The notes under the pieces: generated by a model | The model's database searches: none | What the model was told of the DNA's origin: nothing | What the model saw: only the letters and a program-made list of their open reading frames with translations | From: Fasciolopsis buskii | Lineage: Eukaryota; Platyhelminthes; Trematoda; Plagiorchiida; Fasciolidae | Assembly: GCA_008360955.1 (NCBI GenBank) | Contig: LUCM01005575.1 | Coordinates: 476,231-540,230, forward strand | Direction of reading: 5' to 3' | Length of the DNA: 64,000 nucleotides | Made by a program: the position numbers and the translations under genes | Shown here: positions 47,201 to 59,240 of the stretch, piece by piece | Layout of the letters: every line of letters begins with the position of its first letter | How positions within the stretch are numbered: position 1 is the stretch's first letter

Positions 47201-50200
47201 TTGCGTTATGAAACAGGTCGTGGCTTAGTTTGCTGCTTTCCGGGAGTTTTTTTGATCGCTGCGTTTGGTGTCAAGGGGGCAAACGTTTCATCGCCCGTCG
47301 AAGTGACAACATCTCATTTACACGTACACGCACACGCGCTGACGATGTCACACCTCGACTTACGATGAAGCGTTTGCGTTCTAAGCAAGAAGCTCAGTGA
47401 TCGACACCTCACGAAAACCACAATAATGTTTGAATGTATGGATGAACGAACCCAAATGGTCTCACTTAGAACACAAAATTCACCGATGCATTTTGTCTGA
47501 TTCTAAATCAATGTCCCGTATACATTAGGAACTGTGTAGAAAAGTTTACGAACAAAGTATCCCAATGTAACAATCAAAAAGATGATGTTTGGGTGTTAAA
47601 CTTTGTTCAAGGCTGTATTTGTCCCTCAAATTGCAAAAGAACTATAGTGTGATCACGCGGCACCCAACAATGGAAAAATCTGCAGTGTTATACTTTCCGT
47701 GTACACGTGTGGTTCTTTACATAACTAGTACAGTACAGACTACACTTGTCGAACGGTGTATCATGCTTTTTATGCGCCATTTTTCTGGTGCAGAGTTAGA
47801 TCTGTTAGAAGAGGACAGTGAGGAACAAGATGCAGTATTACTCCTTTGTCGCAGCCTGGGAGCACAACCATAACCGGAACTATGGTGACACACGAACCAG
47901 AAGTACGAACAGGTCACAAGTGTCACTGACCCGAAATTATTTCACCGGTGACGATTCTCTCTATTTTATATGCAAACTTGCGATCTGGAACTGAACCCCA
48001 TCATGTCTTCCAGTTACTACAACCTTTTTCCTTGTCTTTACTTGTGTAGTTCGTGTCAGAGTTGTTTCAAGCTAACACTGATAGCTTGTATCAGTACTTT
48101 ATTGCTATCGATAGAATTCCATATTGTTATTTCAAGCAGCAGCATTATAACTTCCCGGAGACATTCTATCCACACGGTGATGGTCATTTACAAGGATGAT
48201 CCGATGACTTTTGAGCAATGACAAAAACAGAATGGGGTACCTTTTCACAAAGTTTCATTGGTAAATATCTGAGTATTTTTCCGTCTTATTTCACTTTAGA
48301 AACTGAGTCACTGCAGTTTGAATTCAATGCAACCATAAGGATGAAAAAGCTGCAATCTTGTAAGTCGAAGGAATTGGAATGAGCAGACTTCAAGGTTTTC
48401 TCAATTTTACCTATGTGTTACTACGATCAACTCTAGCAGGTATTATTTTGCATCGTTTCCCAACCGTGCCAGATCACTTCTCTATCTTGTTTCATCGTTT
48501 TCCATTCTTGTATGATAATTTTCATTGTTTTATATCTATTCTCACTTTGGCTCCGTCTTTACATCACTGTCGAAAGTCAGTCCGATCAAAAATACTTGGG
48601 TTTCTGAACAGCTAATTCGAGTTAACCTTGCCCATAGCTGAACTTGTTGAATTGAGCTGAACCGTACCGGCAAACCTGGTAATTTCTTAATCTTCGTGGC
48701 TCTTAGACAGCAAGAAAAAGAGGTGAGTCTTTCAATAGCATGCTAGGTGATTTGATTTTGTGCCCAGCGTATTTTTCTGATTAGAATGGCACTAAACTGT
48801 GACAAAAAGCCGAATCTAGGATGTCTCGAAATTTGTGCGTGCAAGCGACGCCACACCACATGAATGCGCGTGCATCCAACTGAAATTGTTAACCCTACTA
48901 CAGTTCCTTCTTTGGCAATCTCTTTTCTCTTTTGCCTTGTGAATATCTCACCAGCAGTCTCCTGGGTTTGTATTAATCAACCGGTAGTTGTTACCTCGTT
49001 TAGGTTTGTGTATGCGAGCACTCATATAGACGCAGGCACAAATAAACAAACAATTTCAGTCAGCTGCTATAACGGGGGGGGGGGTGAGTCAACTGACGGA
49101 ATAGTGAGGAAAGCATCCGTTTGGCCATCTCAGGCTTTTCGTCCATCCCGATTGGTTGTACCTTATTGTTTACGCGTGGCGTGCCGACTTAGTGACTGCA
49201 GTTTTGTCTCACTTAAGTGCACCACAAGCACTCAACAGCTCAGATGAGCAACATCGATACGAGCCAGAAATAGAAGACCACTGATTGACCTCCTTGAATT
49301 GGACTATCATTTGTTCAAATGGCATTGGTGTAGTTTGCATTCGTCCCCTATTTCCTTAACACAGGCGGCATGGGGGAGGGGATGAGCACGTGAACACGTG
49401 AGTCAGCATGACCTTGGTAGAAAGTCGGTCACACGTGCGCCAGTGTGTGCACTCATTTGCTCAGGCATCCAGAGCAAAATGTGCAAGATATCTTTATCCA
49501 GTCAACGTGGTCAGATGATTGTCGAGTAGTTTTGCTGGGTTCGATACTGGCATACCTCAAGAGTAATTTATAGATTCATGTGTTTAATTCACTAGCATAT
49601 CGCGCAGGGACTTTTGGGATCATCCGTTTTCTCGCTTTTTCCGGTGTACCCTAGTTTTGGTTTTTACTGCCGAATGCTCCAAAAGATACACAGCACAGTA
49701 CGAAAAGTTGGAATTGTCCCGGCACCTCACGATAACACTATTGGGTACCACTCAAATTAGATCGAACTTCCAGTGTGACAGAGGCGTCAGGCGGGCCCGC
49801 AACGTGCTACAGGCCACTTCGCTACCAATCTGTTCTACACAGAATGAAAGCGGTGATGCACCGAAGAGGAACGGGGAGAACAGATGGTTTCAAAATCGTT
49901 ATTCACACCCCGTCTTGTAATACCTATGTTCAATACGCAAGTTTAACAGTGGCTACTCCAATCTTTCTTATTGTCAGCTGGGACCATCGAACACATGCTA
50001 TCATCAGTTGTTTTTGGCCAGATTAATTAATTTGGAGCGTATATTCGCAGTTGTCCCAGGGATTTCGAGCCTCTGGCTGTCATTCAAAATGGTGATATTT
50101 ACAGGTCCTATCCGAAGCAAAAATCACTCATTTAGACCACAAGCTACCACATTATTCCCATTTTCAGATTAGGGGTGATGGCCGTTATTCCGTTTCACTG

Positions 50201-50305
50201 GGATAGCTGATCAATTAATGCCGCTTAACTTCGACTCAGATGTCCCGGCTACTATTCCTGTCCCGTTAGTGATGTGCTTATTCGGTAGACTTAAACTGGT
50301 CTTGG
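47201..50305. other. Gene-free stretch with an 11-G run
   Basis: A run of 11 G lies at 49074-49084 inside a 127-codon plus frame (48864-49247) that has no domain and is judged chance. The acidic C-terminal part of the frame at 47589-47873 (ELDLLEEDSEEQD) has no family match I know. Nothing else was recognised. Confidence 0.45.
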
Positions 50306-50308
50306 ACC

Positions 50309-50425
50309 GTCGGTGGTCGGGGGGGGGGGTTAAAGTCATTTCGCTTGGGCGTGATGCTATCGGATTCGAATCATCCCGCCATGGCTAAACTTCCCCATTT
50401 GGCAACCATCTGTTGGCCTTAGTCC
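50309..50425 (+). mobile_element. tRNA-like SINE head, copy 2, with expanded G run
   Basis: B-box-like ggattcgaatc at 50362-50372 is preceded about 45 bp upstream by an A-box-like tggtcg...gttaa in which the usual central bases are replaced by a run of 11 G (50319-50329). Downstream ctgttggcctt resembles the tail of the copy at 9034-9150. It is not a functional tRNA: the arms do not pair. The two copies are diverged, so family membership is likely but not proved. Confidence 0.5.
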
Positions 50426-52689
50426 TCTTTCAGAAAATGATGTGCAGTGTCATTTTATCAGTAAAGGAAGTAAAAGTAAAAAGATCAGAAGATCTTGTTT
50501 TCTAGTTGAAGGCAGTAAGAGGATTACCGTTACTATTGTGAAAACGGCTCTCTTGCGAAGGGGTGGAATGAAAGAGGCCGAAAATAGATCAACCCATTTA
50601 GAAACTCACTTGGTTCCCCACTTAGGATGGTTTGCAAGGGCTAGATAGTGTGCTCCAAAAAAGTGGATGTCCAACCTACCTGCTTCTTTAGAGTATGGAG
50701 AATACAAATATTAGTCAGGAATTCTTAATGAATTGATAAACATGGATCTTGATTCTTTCCCAGTATAAATCTATTTTTGGAGCTGCTTCACGTGACTGCT
50801 GCGCCAGGGTTCAAACGTTTTTACAAAAGACCTGTCGTGCTATATTTTTCTTCTATTCCGTGGCATAAGCATTGGAGTATACAAAACGAACCATTAATAG
50901 GAAATCAGGTTAGCATGAAGCCAGAATAAGTGGATATAGTGGGCCCGATATTTTGACGCTTAGTCGGTAGGGACAATTAAAAGTTCGCATCTATCAATAT
51001 TTTGATCTAAAACATGAACCGGGAATGCGGGAAGAATGATTCTTAGCTCGTATAGAGGCTGACTTTCCTCTACTTCATTTGTTTGTAGAAATTTAACGAC
51101 CGCGTGTGATTGTTTCTAGTCTTATTCAATGAGTTCAGAAGTAGAACCGGAAAGTGGACCACGAATGATTATTTCTAAAGAATGGTCCAGAGATGATATG
51201 AATCAAAGGGAAACTATTGCAAGCCAAAACATAATGAACCCGATTCATTCAGTATTACCGTAACTTTTGAGCATCGACTCTGTAAACTCGACGGTCAAAC
51301 ACCAAAGGCCACCAAGCATACTTAAGACTCAGAGATCACGCCACGTGACCTAAAAAGTAAGACTTTACAAGTCATGGGAATGTTTATCGTCGTAGGAACT
51401 AATGTCACAAATTGACGTTAGTTAATAATAGACGATCGTGTGCCTGAGACTTCGTTAAGTAATACGACCGAAGAGGATTCTCCACACAGAATAGTTCAAA
51501 GTTAATATTTAGTAAACAGTACTAACCTCGTCAGCAACCAAGACGAAAATATGTACCTCCTGGTGGGAGCAATGGACTCTTCAATCCACAGTGCACGTTA
51601 TGTGAAAGACAAATGGCACGGGGATACCATTGGTATCATTAACTGAAAGCTCCTTCTCCTGTTCTCGACACAGTTTACTTCCTCGGAACCACCATTAACT
51701 GTACTCAGGCCTCCAATGTGCTGAAAACTGCTGATCAAGAGTAATTGACCACCGAAGACCGTGAATGCAAGCGTTAGCCCCTGTCATGTTTGTTAGAGAA
51801 TTTCGCATTCTGAGCGTAACGGAATATTTGATCGTCCGGCAATTCAATGTCAGTTAGATTGTCTGTGAAGTCTGCTTTGATAACAGTGACGCTGAGAATG
51901 GGTAAGGCAGCTTTATTTGTTATATTTCGGTGTAAATAGCACCTCATGCATAACGAACGAATTGCTCCATTAGTGAGGTCAATGGGTATCAATAAAAATT
52001 GCTTCATGTTGTGATTTATGTCACCCACATAAAAATGTAAGAAAAAAATGGTTTGACGAGGAAGCATCTACAATTGACAAGCAAATTTCGATTACAGGCA
52101 TCGTGAACACATAAAGATCCATTTAGTTCTGACGATTTCTTCAAAAGTGATTTCCACACCGTGACCTCGACGAGGATAGTAGACCGATCACATATCCGCT
52201 GTGACTGGCATAAGATATTAGAATTTTTCTCTTCTAGACAAGTCCTAATTAACTAGGGTTGATTTCCGACAGTTTTGACAAAATTAAAAATTCGTATGTC
52301 GAATCGCTCCTCCATCTGGAAGTCAGTCTGGTGACAGGAATGAGGCAGCGGTGAAGTAAACCATAGTGATCGCGTGATTAGTTCGCATTCAGACTAAGTG
52401 ACGAAGCTTCAGGGCCGCCAGCAGCTGTCAACCACTCAAACAGAATAATGACAATCGATGAACTAGGAGCATAAAAATTAGGCAGCTGCCACTGGGCCAA
52501 AGATTGAAAGTGACACATGTTTGTAACAATTCCACTCGAAATAATGACACTAACTATGACCGATTGTCACGACACATGGACCTAGATCACTAACACGTAC
52601 TGGAATTACTCCGATACCTCGATTATGCAAGTGATGCCAGCAAGAAGTCCCGACAGCTGGAAATCCCGTCAGAGATCATTCACACGACA

Positions 52690-52690
<1 letters not shown>
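50426..52690. other. Gene-free stretch
   Basis: Short frames only; nothing recognised. Confidence 0.5.

Positions 52691-52692
<2 letters not shown>

Positions 52693-52728
<36 letters not shown>
52693..52728. repeat. (AT)18 microsatellite
   Basis: Thirty-six bases of perfect alternating AT. The plus and minus frames across it (52625-52837 and 52669-52896) read as Tyr-Ile repeats and are artefacts of the tract. Confidence 0.98.
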
Positions 52729-52730
<2 letters not shown>

Positions 52731-55700
52731 TGGAGAGAAATACAGTTGGATCAGTGACTGCCGTGAAATGTCCTCTTTCTGATTGGTTAACTGTGGTTGC
52801 AAACGACAGTGAACGTGTAGCGGACTGTGCCTCGTGAGCTGCACGTAGACTTCTCACAATAATTTGCATAATCTGTATCCACATATTTAGTGTCATGGAA
52901 ACCGCGCAAAAGAGGGAACTAAACGAGCGGAAGAGAGAAGAGTGCAGGGTTCATCGTGCTTCTCGACTCCCCAGACTCTTTCTCTAAGTCATTAACTTTC
53001 CATCAAAACCTCGATTGCGCCATGGGCGTTGAACTATTCGGCTGCGTAAACCGAGGTAGAGGTTGCCTTAGAGGATCCCACCCGGCCGGTGAAATTTTTT
53101 TCGAAAATATTATATAAATAAATATATATAATGATATTCAGTTTCTGAGGTCATCCCACTGGTCCTGATTTCTCAATTCCGGGTTGGAGCAGTTGAAATG
53201 CTAGTCCGGACAATACTACACATAGTCAGTGTAGTAGATGGTTCAGAGAATGATCTGCATTTGGCGGTTCTTCTGAAAGAGTATTCAAGAAGAGAATTCT
53301 AACACTGCTACCGGGAGTTGGAGTGCAGTCGGAGCAGGGAACGCATCATCCTGTCCAAATATCAGACCGTTTAAGTAGATGAAGTGATACACAGGAGTTT
53401 TGATAAGGCTTTGTGGCATTGAGCCTTTGTGAACTGAAAGAAGAGGGAAAATTTGGATCCAAGACGGGACAGAATACTCGTCAATGGAAGTGGGAACGAA
53501 TAGTAAGATTTGTAGAAAATTGGTCATTGTAGTGATATTGTGCAGTATTGAGTTGTATTGTTAGTCTCGCACGAGCACAAGTTGGTATTTCATTGTTAAT
53601 AGAATAGAAGCGAAAGGTCTCTACCATCTGGCTACATTATTAGCGACAGAATGTGTGCATCAACAATAATAAGTCAGAGAAGAGAAGTTTGTTCCGCAGC
53701 TAGACAGTGAACACATCTTTTTTTACCGGTACTCGACCGAGGCGAGGAGTGAGAAAGTTTTGGAGAGGTTAATTCTGGAAGGTCTGATACAGAAAATGAT
53801 AGTTCTGAGGTCAGAAGGACACTTGGATAGATCATCATGTAAGGAGTGAGAATGGTTAACGAGCATCCTGAACGTTCAGTTGTCGCATGCATATGTGTGT
53901 AGGGTGCATGTGTCTTTCGTCAAATCAGATAAAAAGATTGACGAGATAGGACTAACCAAATGGACACCATTAAAAATATGTTTAGTCTTTCTCTCCAATA
54001 GTTCAGGTGAGCTTACAGGACAAGACTGGTAAGATGCACTGAGATAGAAATGTAGAAATAGCATTGGAATTAACACTGAACTATATGAGCTCTCGGAATC
54101 GAAAAGAGAGACACAATGGTTTGGACACAGTGGCAGAGAGTCCTTGATGCACTTAACGGGGTTGAATTCTGGGAAGAACAAAATACAAAGAATATCACGA
54201 TCGTTAGGGAAAACAGACCGAAACACAATGAAAATTCATCTTGAACGCTTGGTGGGTGAAGTGAAAGATCACCCTGTTCTGATAAATCTACAATATCTTG
54301 AAGAGTCAAAGAGAAGTCGTCTGGTTTCTCGTCAGTTGATAAGAGTGACAAGTAGAAACATCGTCCGAATACTTGCTCACAGAACCTGGTGAGCTGCTAG
54401 AGAGATTGTTCACATAAGAGGAGAACAGAACGAGTGAAAGATTAACGCCTTGAAGGATACCAAAATTATGTGCACAAAATTTGCACTGTTTTCCTCTAAA
54501 TCATGTGTTTTGCAAACTTCCACTAAGTAGTCAGTAAACAGTGGTAAGAAGTGAAGTGGGATTCAAAAGGTAGACGGTTTAGAGTGACTTAGGAATGGAA
54601 TCTAAAGGGAAAGAATAATTGAAGAGAAGGCTGTTGAGGCATCAAACTTTCGAAGGAAATCGATTATTTTCGAACACCATTTTCTCTAAGACCTACTTTG
54701 GTGTCAATTTTGTGATATTTGTTAGGTTACGTTTGTTTTAGGCCACGTGATATCTGTAGGTTTCCGCTCGTGCTGCTCTTTTCCAAAGTCTTCGCTTTCG
54801 AATCGCTTCGACGACACGGCACCCCTCTGCTGTGATTTGCAATCTTGTGCATTGTCGCATCGATGCTGCATCGTTGCCACGATGTATACAATGCAATTCT
54901 CCCATCCGATTGTTGGCTCAGGTCTTCACTGTTCTGTCGATTGAGAGGCTTAGTCAGCCGCGGTATCGTAGCCAGGTAGAAGACAAGTTCGGGGTCGCAC
55001 TTCTAATGTCTTCTACAGGGCTTCAAACGGACTTTGCGAAGTTCTTCGGTGACTGGCAACCACAGTGCGCTAAATAAGATGTCTCACCAAGGATGTTCCT
55101 TTGAGGTTCGTAAATAAATTGGAATTGGTCATTAGAGAGTCACAGTATACTTTAACAGGTAGTCGCTTACAGCGACAGTTCCAAAAAAGCCGTGGGATTG
55201 TTTTGAGATGGTGGTAGGTTTTGTCTTCTTATGGACCGAGGCAATTGCTGTTGCATATCAGCCAGCCGGAATGGAACATGAATACAAAAAAGTTAAATAA
55301 TAATGTCTGACACTTCACACAGTGCATGGGAACCATAAGTAAGGATACATGTACATGAGGCATCTAGTCCAAACTTGACTGCAGTCTCGGCAGTTTTAAG
55401 CAATTTAGAGTCCTGTTCCGTATCGAACAGATTCGATATCAGTGGAGCACTATGGCAGAGGATGAAATGTAACATTTCTGGTGAATGCACTGCAGATGAT
55501 ATAGATGCTGAACGAACAAAAAGACAATCCTTCCTTCCGGCTTCAAAGCATCCAAATCATCTTCCATAAAACTACTGCATACCGACTACTTAGAAAGACA
55601 CCTTGGATGCACCTGACCTCGTTTAGCTCAGGTCAGTCAGACCATTCACAATTTCGGTCTTACCGACCTTGTTAACTGGTTATTTCGATGGGAATAGTCA

Positions 55701-56047
55701 CTTCGTTTAAGGGGGTATCATCATCCCACCATGTGTAGAATTATCTTGTAGGGGTTGGTGAAAATCAACAACTTCCCGCAGAATAAAAGTAAAAAGTTCC
55801 ACGGAATTAAAAAAAAACGGAAAATTAAATCAAAGCCAAGAAGGAGTTATACAGCCAAAATTTCGACAAACGAAATGTCTGCAAAAACACGTTGAGCAGA
55901 CGAAACTGTGCCCGCTTAGATTTAGCAAAGGCATGGTAAATAAGACGCGGATAAATTTTTGGTCTCAGCTATCTCAATGACTGTTAGTATGGACAATAGG
56001 GCCGGGTGTGACAAAAAATCGGCTTGATTAGTCAAAGTACTTTTTTT
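52729..56047. other. Gene-free stretch
   Basis: A TA-rich patch lies at about 53106-53140. The minus frames at 53285-54351 were examined for RT motifs. FIYLNGLIFGQDD loosely recalls a 'YLDDIIVFG' active site, but nothing before or after supports it. No gene is called. Confidence 0.4.
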
Positions 56048-56218
56048 AGTAGTAGGAGATTGAACGTTTTCATGAAATAATTCACCATGTGATATCACCG
56101 CTCAACTCACCATAAAGAAGCCTTGGAAAAAATGCACAGCTGTTTCATCCTTGTTAGGAATCATCAGGAATCATCACATAGTGAATTATTTCATGAAAAC
56201 ATTCAATCTCCTAGTAGT
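56048..56218. repeat. 171-bp hairpin (inverted repeat), MITE-like
   Basis: Arms 56048-56093 and 56173-56218, each 46 bp, are reverse complements at 42 positions, separated by a 79-bp loop. The arms are AT-rich (ttttcatgaaataattcac in the centre). The loop carries the 32-bp motif also found at 36574-36605. There is a short direct duplication gaatcatca just before the right arm. No protein is encoded. It could be a small non-autonomous DNA element or a fold-back insertion. Confidence 0.9.
56136..56167 (+). repeat. 32-bp dispersed motif, copy 2
   Basis: Begins acagctgtttcatccttg and matches the copy at 36574-36605 at 30 of 32 positions. It sits in the loop of the hairpin 56048-56218. Confidence 0.7.
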
Positions 56219-58259
56219 AAAATGTATCAAGTAATCAAGCTCTGTAGGTCATATCCAAAGCCTTCGTCGTACTTAGGCTACCTGCAGAGAAGTCATCTAT
56301 CATTAGTAGTCAATGTACTGTCAAGATTTGCAATTCCACGAGTGGTTGAGGGGCATGGATCCTTGAAGCCGAATCTGGCTAATCGAAATAAAGAGGTCCG
56401 GTTAAACTCTCCTACGACCGAATGAAGGTTGTTACCCAGAACAAGAACAACAAAAAGGACGACGAAAACTACAGACAGACTAATTGCCGACTAAGAAACT
56501 CAAGGTGGAGTATTAGTATAACTGGTAATTGCGTTACTAAAACTGGGGAACCACGGATAACAAACGAGAATCAGGTAGTTTGTATCGTTATCTGATCAGG
56601 GTAAGACCACCTTTGACTTTCTACACCAGAAAGATCTACTATATCTGATTACCACTACATCGATGGATTTTCTGCAATTAATTCATTCTGTAAAAGCAGT
56701 CAAACTCATCAGTGGACAAGATGGAATCATCCACGTCAGCATTCAATCAGTATCGTTACATCCCAACGACGAAAGCATTACGGTAAATGCCTGAATCCAG
56801 TAGGTATGACAAGTCAATGATTTTCCCAAACAGAGAATCGATGTAAGCAGTGATAATTAGTGGAATAGTCGTTTTGTTGGGTGGTGCGACTAAGGGTAGC
56901 CGGGCAGCTACCAGGACAGCGTTTTCTCGATCGATTTGGAGATCTCGGTAGCAGAAATCATCAAGGTGTAACGACCCAGCCCAAAATATGAGATTCACAT
57001 TGCACAATGACACTGCTTTAATTGCAAACGACCAGCATACATGATGATGAATATCACAATCAGACACGAAGCAGACAGTAAAGTTTAGATGGACAAAACG
57101 ACTAAGTGACGCGGTACGAAACACACTAACGAAATGCGGTACCTGCGGAAGATGAAGAGGAACGTATAAACCTGAAGGAAGCAGCTTCGTCTGTTAAAGG
57201 ACCGGCGTGGAGGGAGTGGTTGTTGGATTGACAAATTCAGAGGGCAGTCTAAAGATTAAAAGAATAACCTGGAGAAATGCAGATCACATCACTTCATCGA
57301 TTCACCAGTATATTCATCCAAGCAGCTACTGGTCGGATAGACCGTCATTCGGAAAGCAGGTAACATGACCAAATTGAACCAGTAGGTTAGGAGTGATTTA
57401 TATTTGCGGATTGGTATCACCAACACGCTCTTAGTCGAAAACGTAGTTTAGCTTCGGCAATTTCGAACAACCCTGTTGTTTATCATTAGAGATAATGAAA
57501 GGTAACAAAAACCAACTCCATACATTAAGGTAAACTGACATGTAGAAATACAATTTCTTGTGAATCTACAGACAATATTTGATCCCAGCTGATACCCCGT
57601 GTACGCGGATGACAAATGTACTGGAAAACTATGCTTGTCCAAAGCAGAAATCGTGAAACGTCACATCAGTGCCAAATCCAAATGACTTCATTTTGTTCAC
57701 TTCGAGTGTTTCAGTTCCCGTTTGATTTCATTCATTGACATGTCAGAATTAGCCATGTTTTCCATCGGTAACTGTTTGTTTTGTTGCCTTAAAGAAAATC
57801 CAGTTCTTTATAGTTTTCATTTTGTAGTCTAATTTATTTATGCTAAAAATGATTCACCTGGGATAAAACGCTAGTGCTGCACTGTTCTCCTATGCTAAGA
57901 AGTGGTTTAGAATCTTTGTCTGGATTATGTGTTATTAATTTCAGTTTATTTCGGTTTGCGCAGCCAGTAACCCCGCACTAGCATGTTCCTTTTTTGGCAG
58001 CTGCCTCATACCGCCTACCTGAAAAGCAAACGAATAAAGACTAGTGAAAGATTGACTGTAAAATAATAATTTGATCAACTAAGCCGATTTTACATGCAAG
58101 TTTGACACTGACTGCGGAATTGAGTCATATCACCCGCTATTTCCAACCGTCATTTGGGGGATGTCGCGGACTCCCGTATAGTCTATCCTGGATATCGTCA
58201 TGTTTTGTAAGTGTTCGTGTTGGCTGATAACCTTCCCGGGCCTTAGCTCACGCCGGCTT
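56219..58259. other. Gene-free stretch
   Basis: The minus frame 56756-57124 (122 codons) is hydrophobic in parts but has no family I recognise. Nothing else was seen. Confidence 0.4.
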
Positions 58260-59240
58260 TTCCGTTTCTAGCCCTTTCACGTTGGTTGCTCAACACCCTT
58301 CGAAGTGCACTGTCCTCTTGCGTATTTCGCCCTAACCTGATAGTTCAGCTTCATCGACACGAGCCAGTCCACTGGTTGAAGCTTTCACTCCTTTTTCCCA
58401 GAAAATGAACTGGCCACTCCGAACCATTCGCCAACCATTGCCTGCCTCCGAGAACAAAGCATAATGATGCGGTCGTTCTGTGTGCATGCATAAAATATGC
58501 CCTAATCATCTTAACCTACTCTGCTTCGGTGTTCCCTCTAAAGATTGAATCCTAGGACCGCGTACCCTAGGCTTAATTTCTAACTTACTCGCGAAGTTCA
58601 CCAGCCATATTTCACCAATGCCACAGAGACAAAGATGTTTAAATGCCGAAAGTGTTCACAAACGTTCTGTTCCCAGTGGCCATGTTTCAGATCCGTAGAA
58701 CAATAACAAACCGCTGTTGTGTTTGTTAGACCAGTGATCGATAACCGGATGTCAGGCTGACTCCACAGGTGCCACAAATTAGTGAACGCCAACGGAGCCT
58801 TCTATAAGAACGAAGACAGTTTATTCGGTTTACGACTATTCGGTGAGATACAACTACCCAATGAATGAAGTCTATTAACCTCATCCATTTGTTTCGTTAC
58901 GAGAACGAAGTACGGCTTTGGGCCAATCCACTCACGAAACAACGTTTTACACTTCGAAGGTATAAAACGCATTTTAATCCTAATCATACCACTGTTCAGC
59001 TAATCAAGAAAAACTTGCAACTTACTTTGGTATTCGATCAGTGGCAAAATGTCACCTGCATGTTCTAAGTCAGAGTTTTCTGTCTGATCAAATTTCTATC
59101 CATCAATCTCGCTTGAGGATAAATCTACCTCCATAACCATTACAATGACATAACTGAAAAGGAAAAGTGAAAAAGGCCAATCGTGACGAAAATTGCTTGT
59201 GTTGGGTAACGCGTAATTTTTGTTCCAATGTTTGGTCTCC
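58260..59240 (-). mobile_element. RTE-like LINE, reverse transcriptase and C-terminal domain (decayed)
   Basis: On the minus strand the second half of an RTE-type LINE ORF can be followed for almost 1 kb over changing frames. At about 59195-59155, FRHDWPFSLFLFSYVIVMVM matches 'VRQGCPLSPFLFNFVIDMVM'. At about 59077-58985, LEHAGDILPL matches the active site 'LEYADDIVLL' with Tyr to His and the first Asp to Gly, and RFIPSKCKTL matches 'RFAPSKCKVL'. LGSCISPNS follows. At about 58780-58610, LWHLWSQPDIRLSIT and then YGSETWPLGTERL match 'LRHLWRRRDIRLSIK' and 'YGSETWPLRVEDV'. From 58610 to about 58280, RGPRIQSLEG, LGHILCM and GNGWRMVRSGQ match the C-terminal zinc-ribbon-like region. The 5' half with the endonuclease was not recognised. 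Confidence 0.93.

Noticed and set aside
48864..49247. 127-codon plus frame
   Set aside because: It runs through an 11-G homopolymer, has no domain, and is not flanked by any gene-like signal.
53285..53527. FIYLNGLIFGQDD as a possible RT active site
   Set aside because: Flanking RT blocks were looked for on the same strand and not found, so a single short resemblance is not enough.
56756..57124. 122-codon minus frame checked for LINE endonuclease and DNA transposase motifs
   Set aside because: No catalytic motif of either family is present in order.
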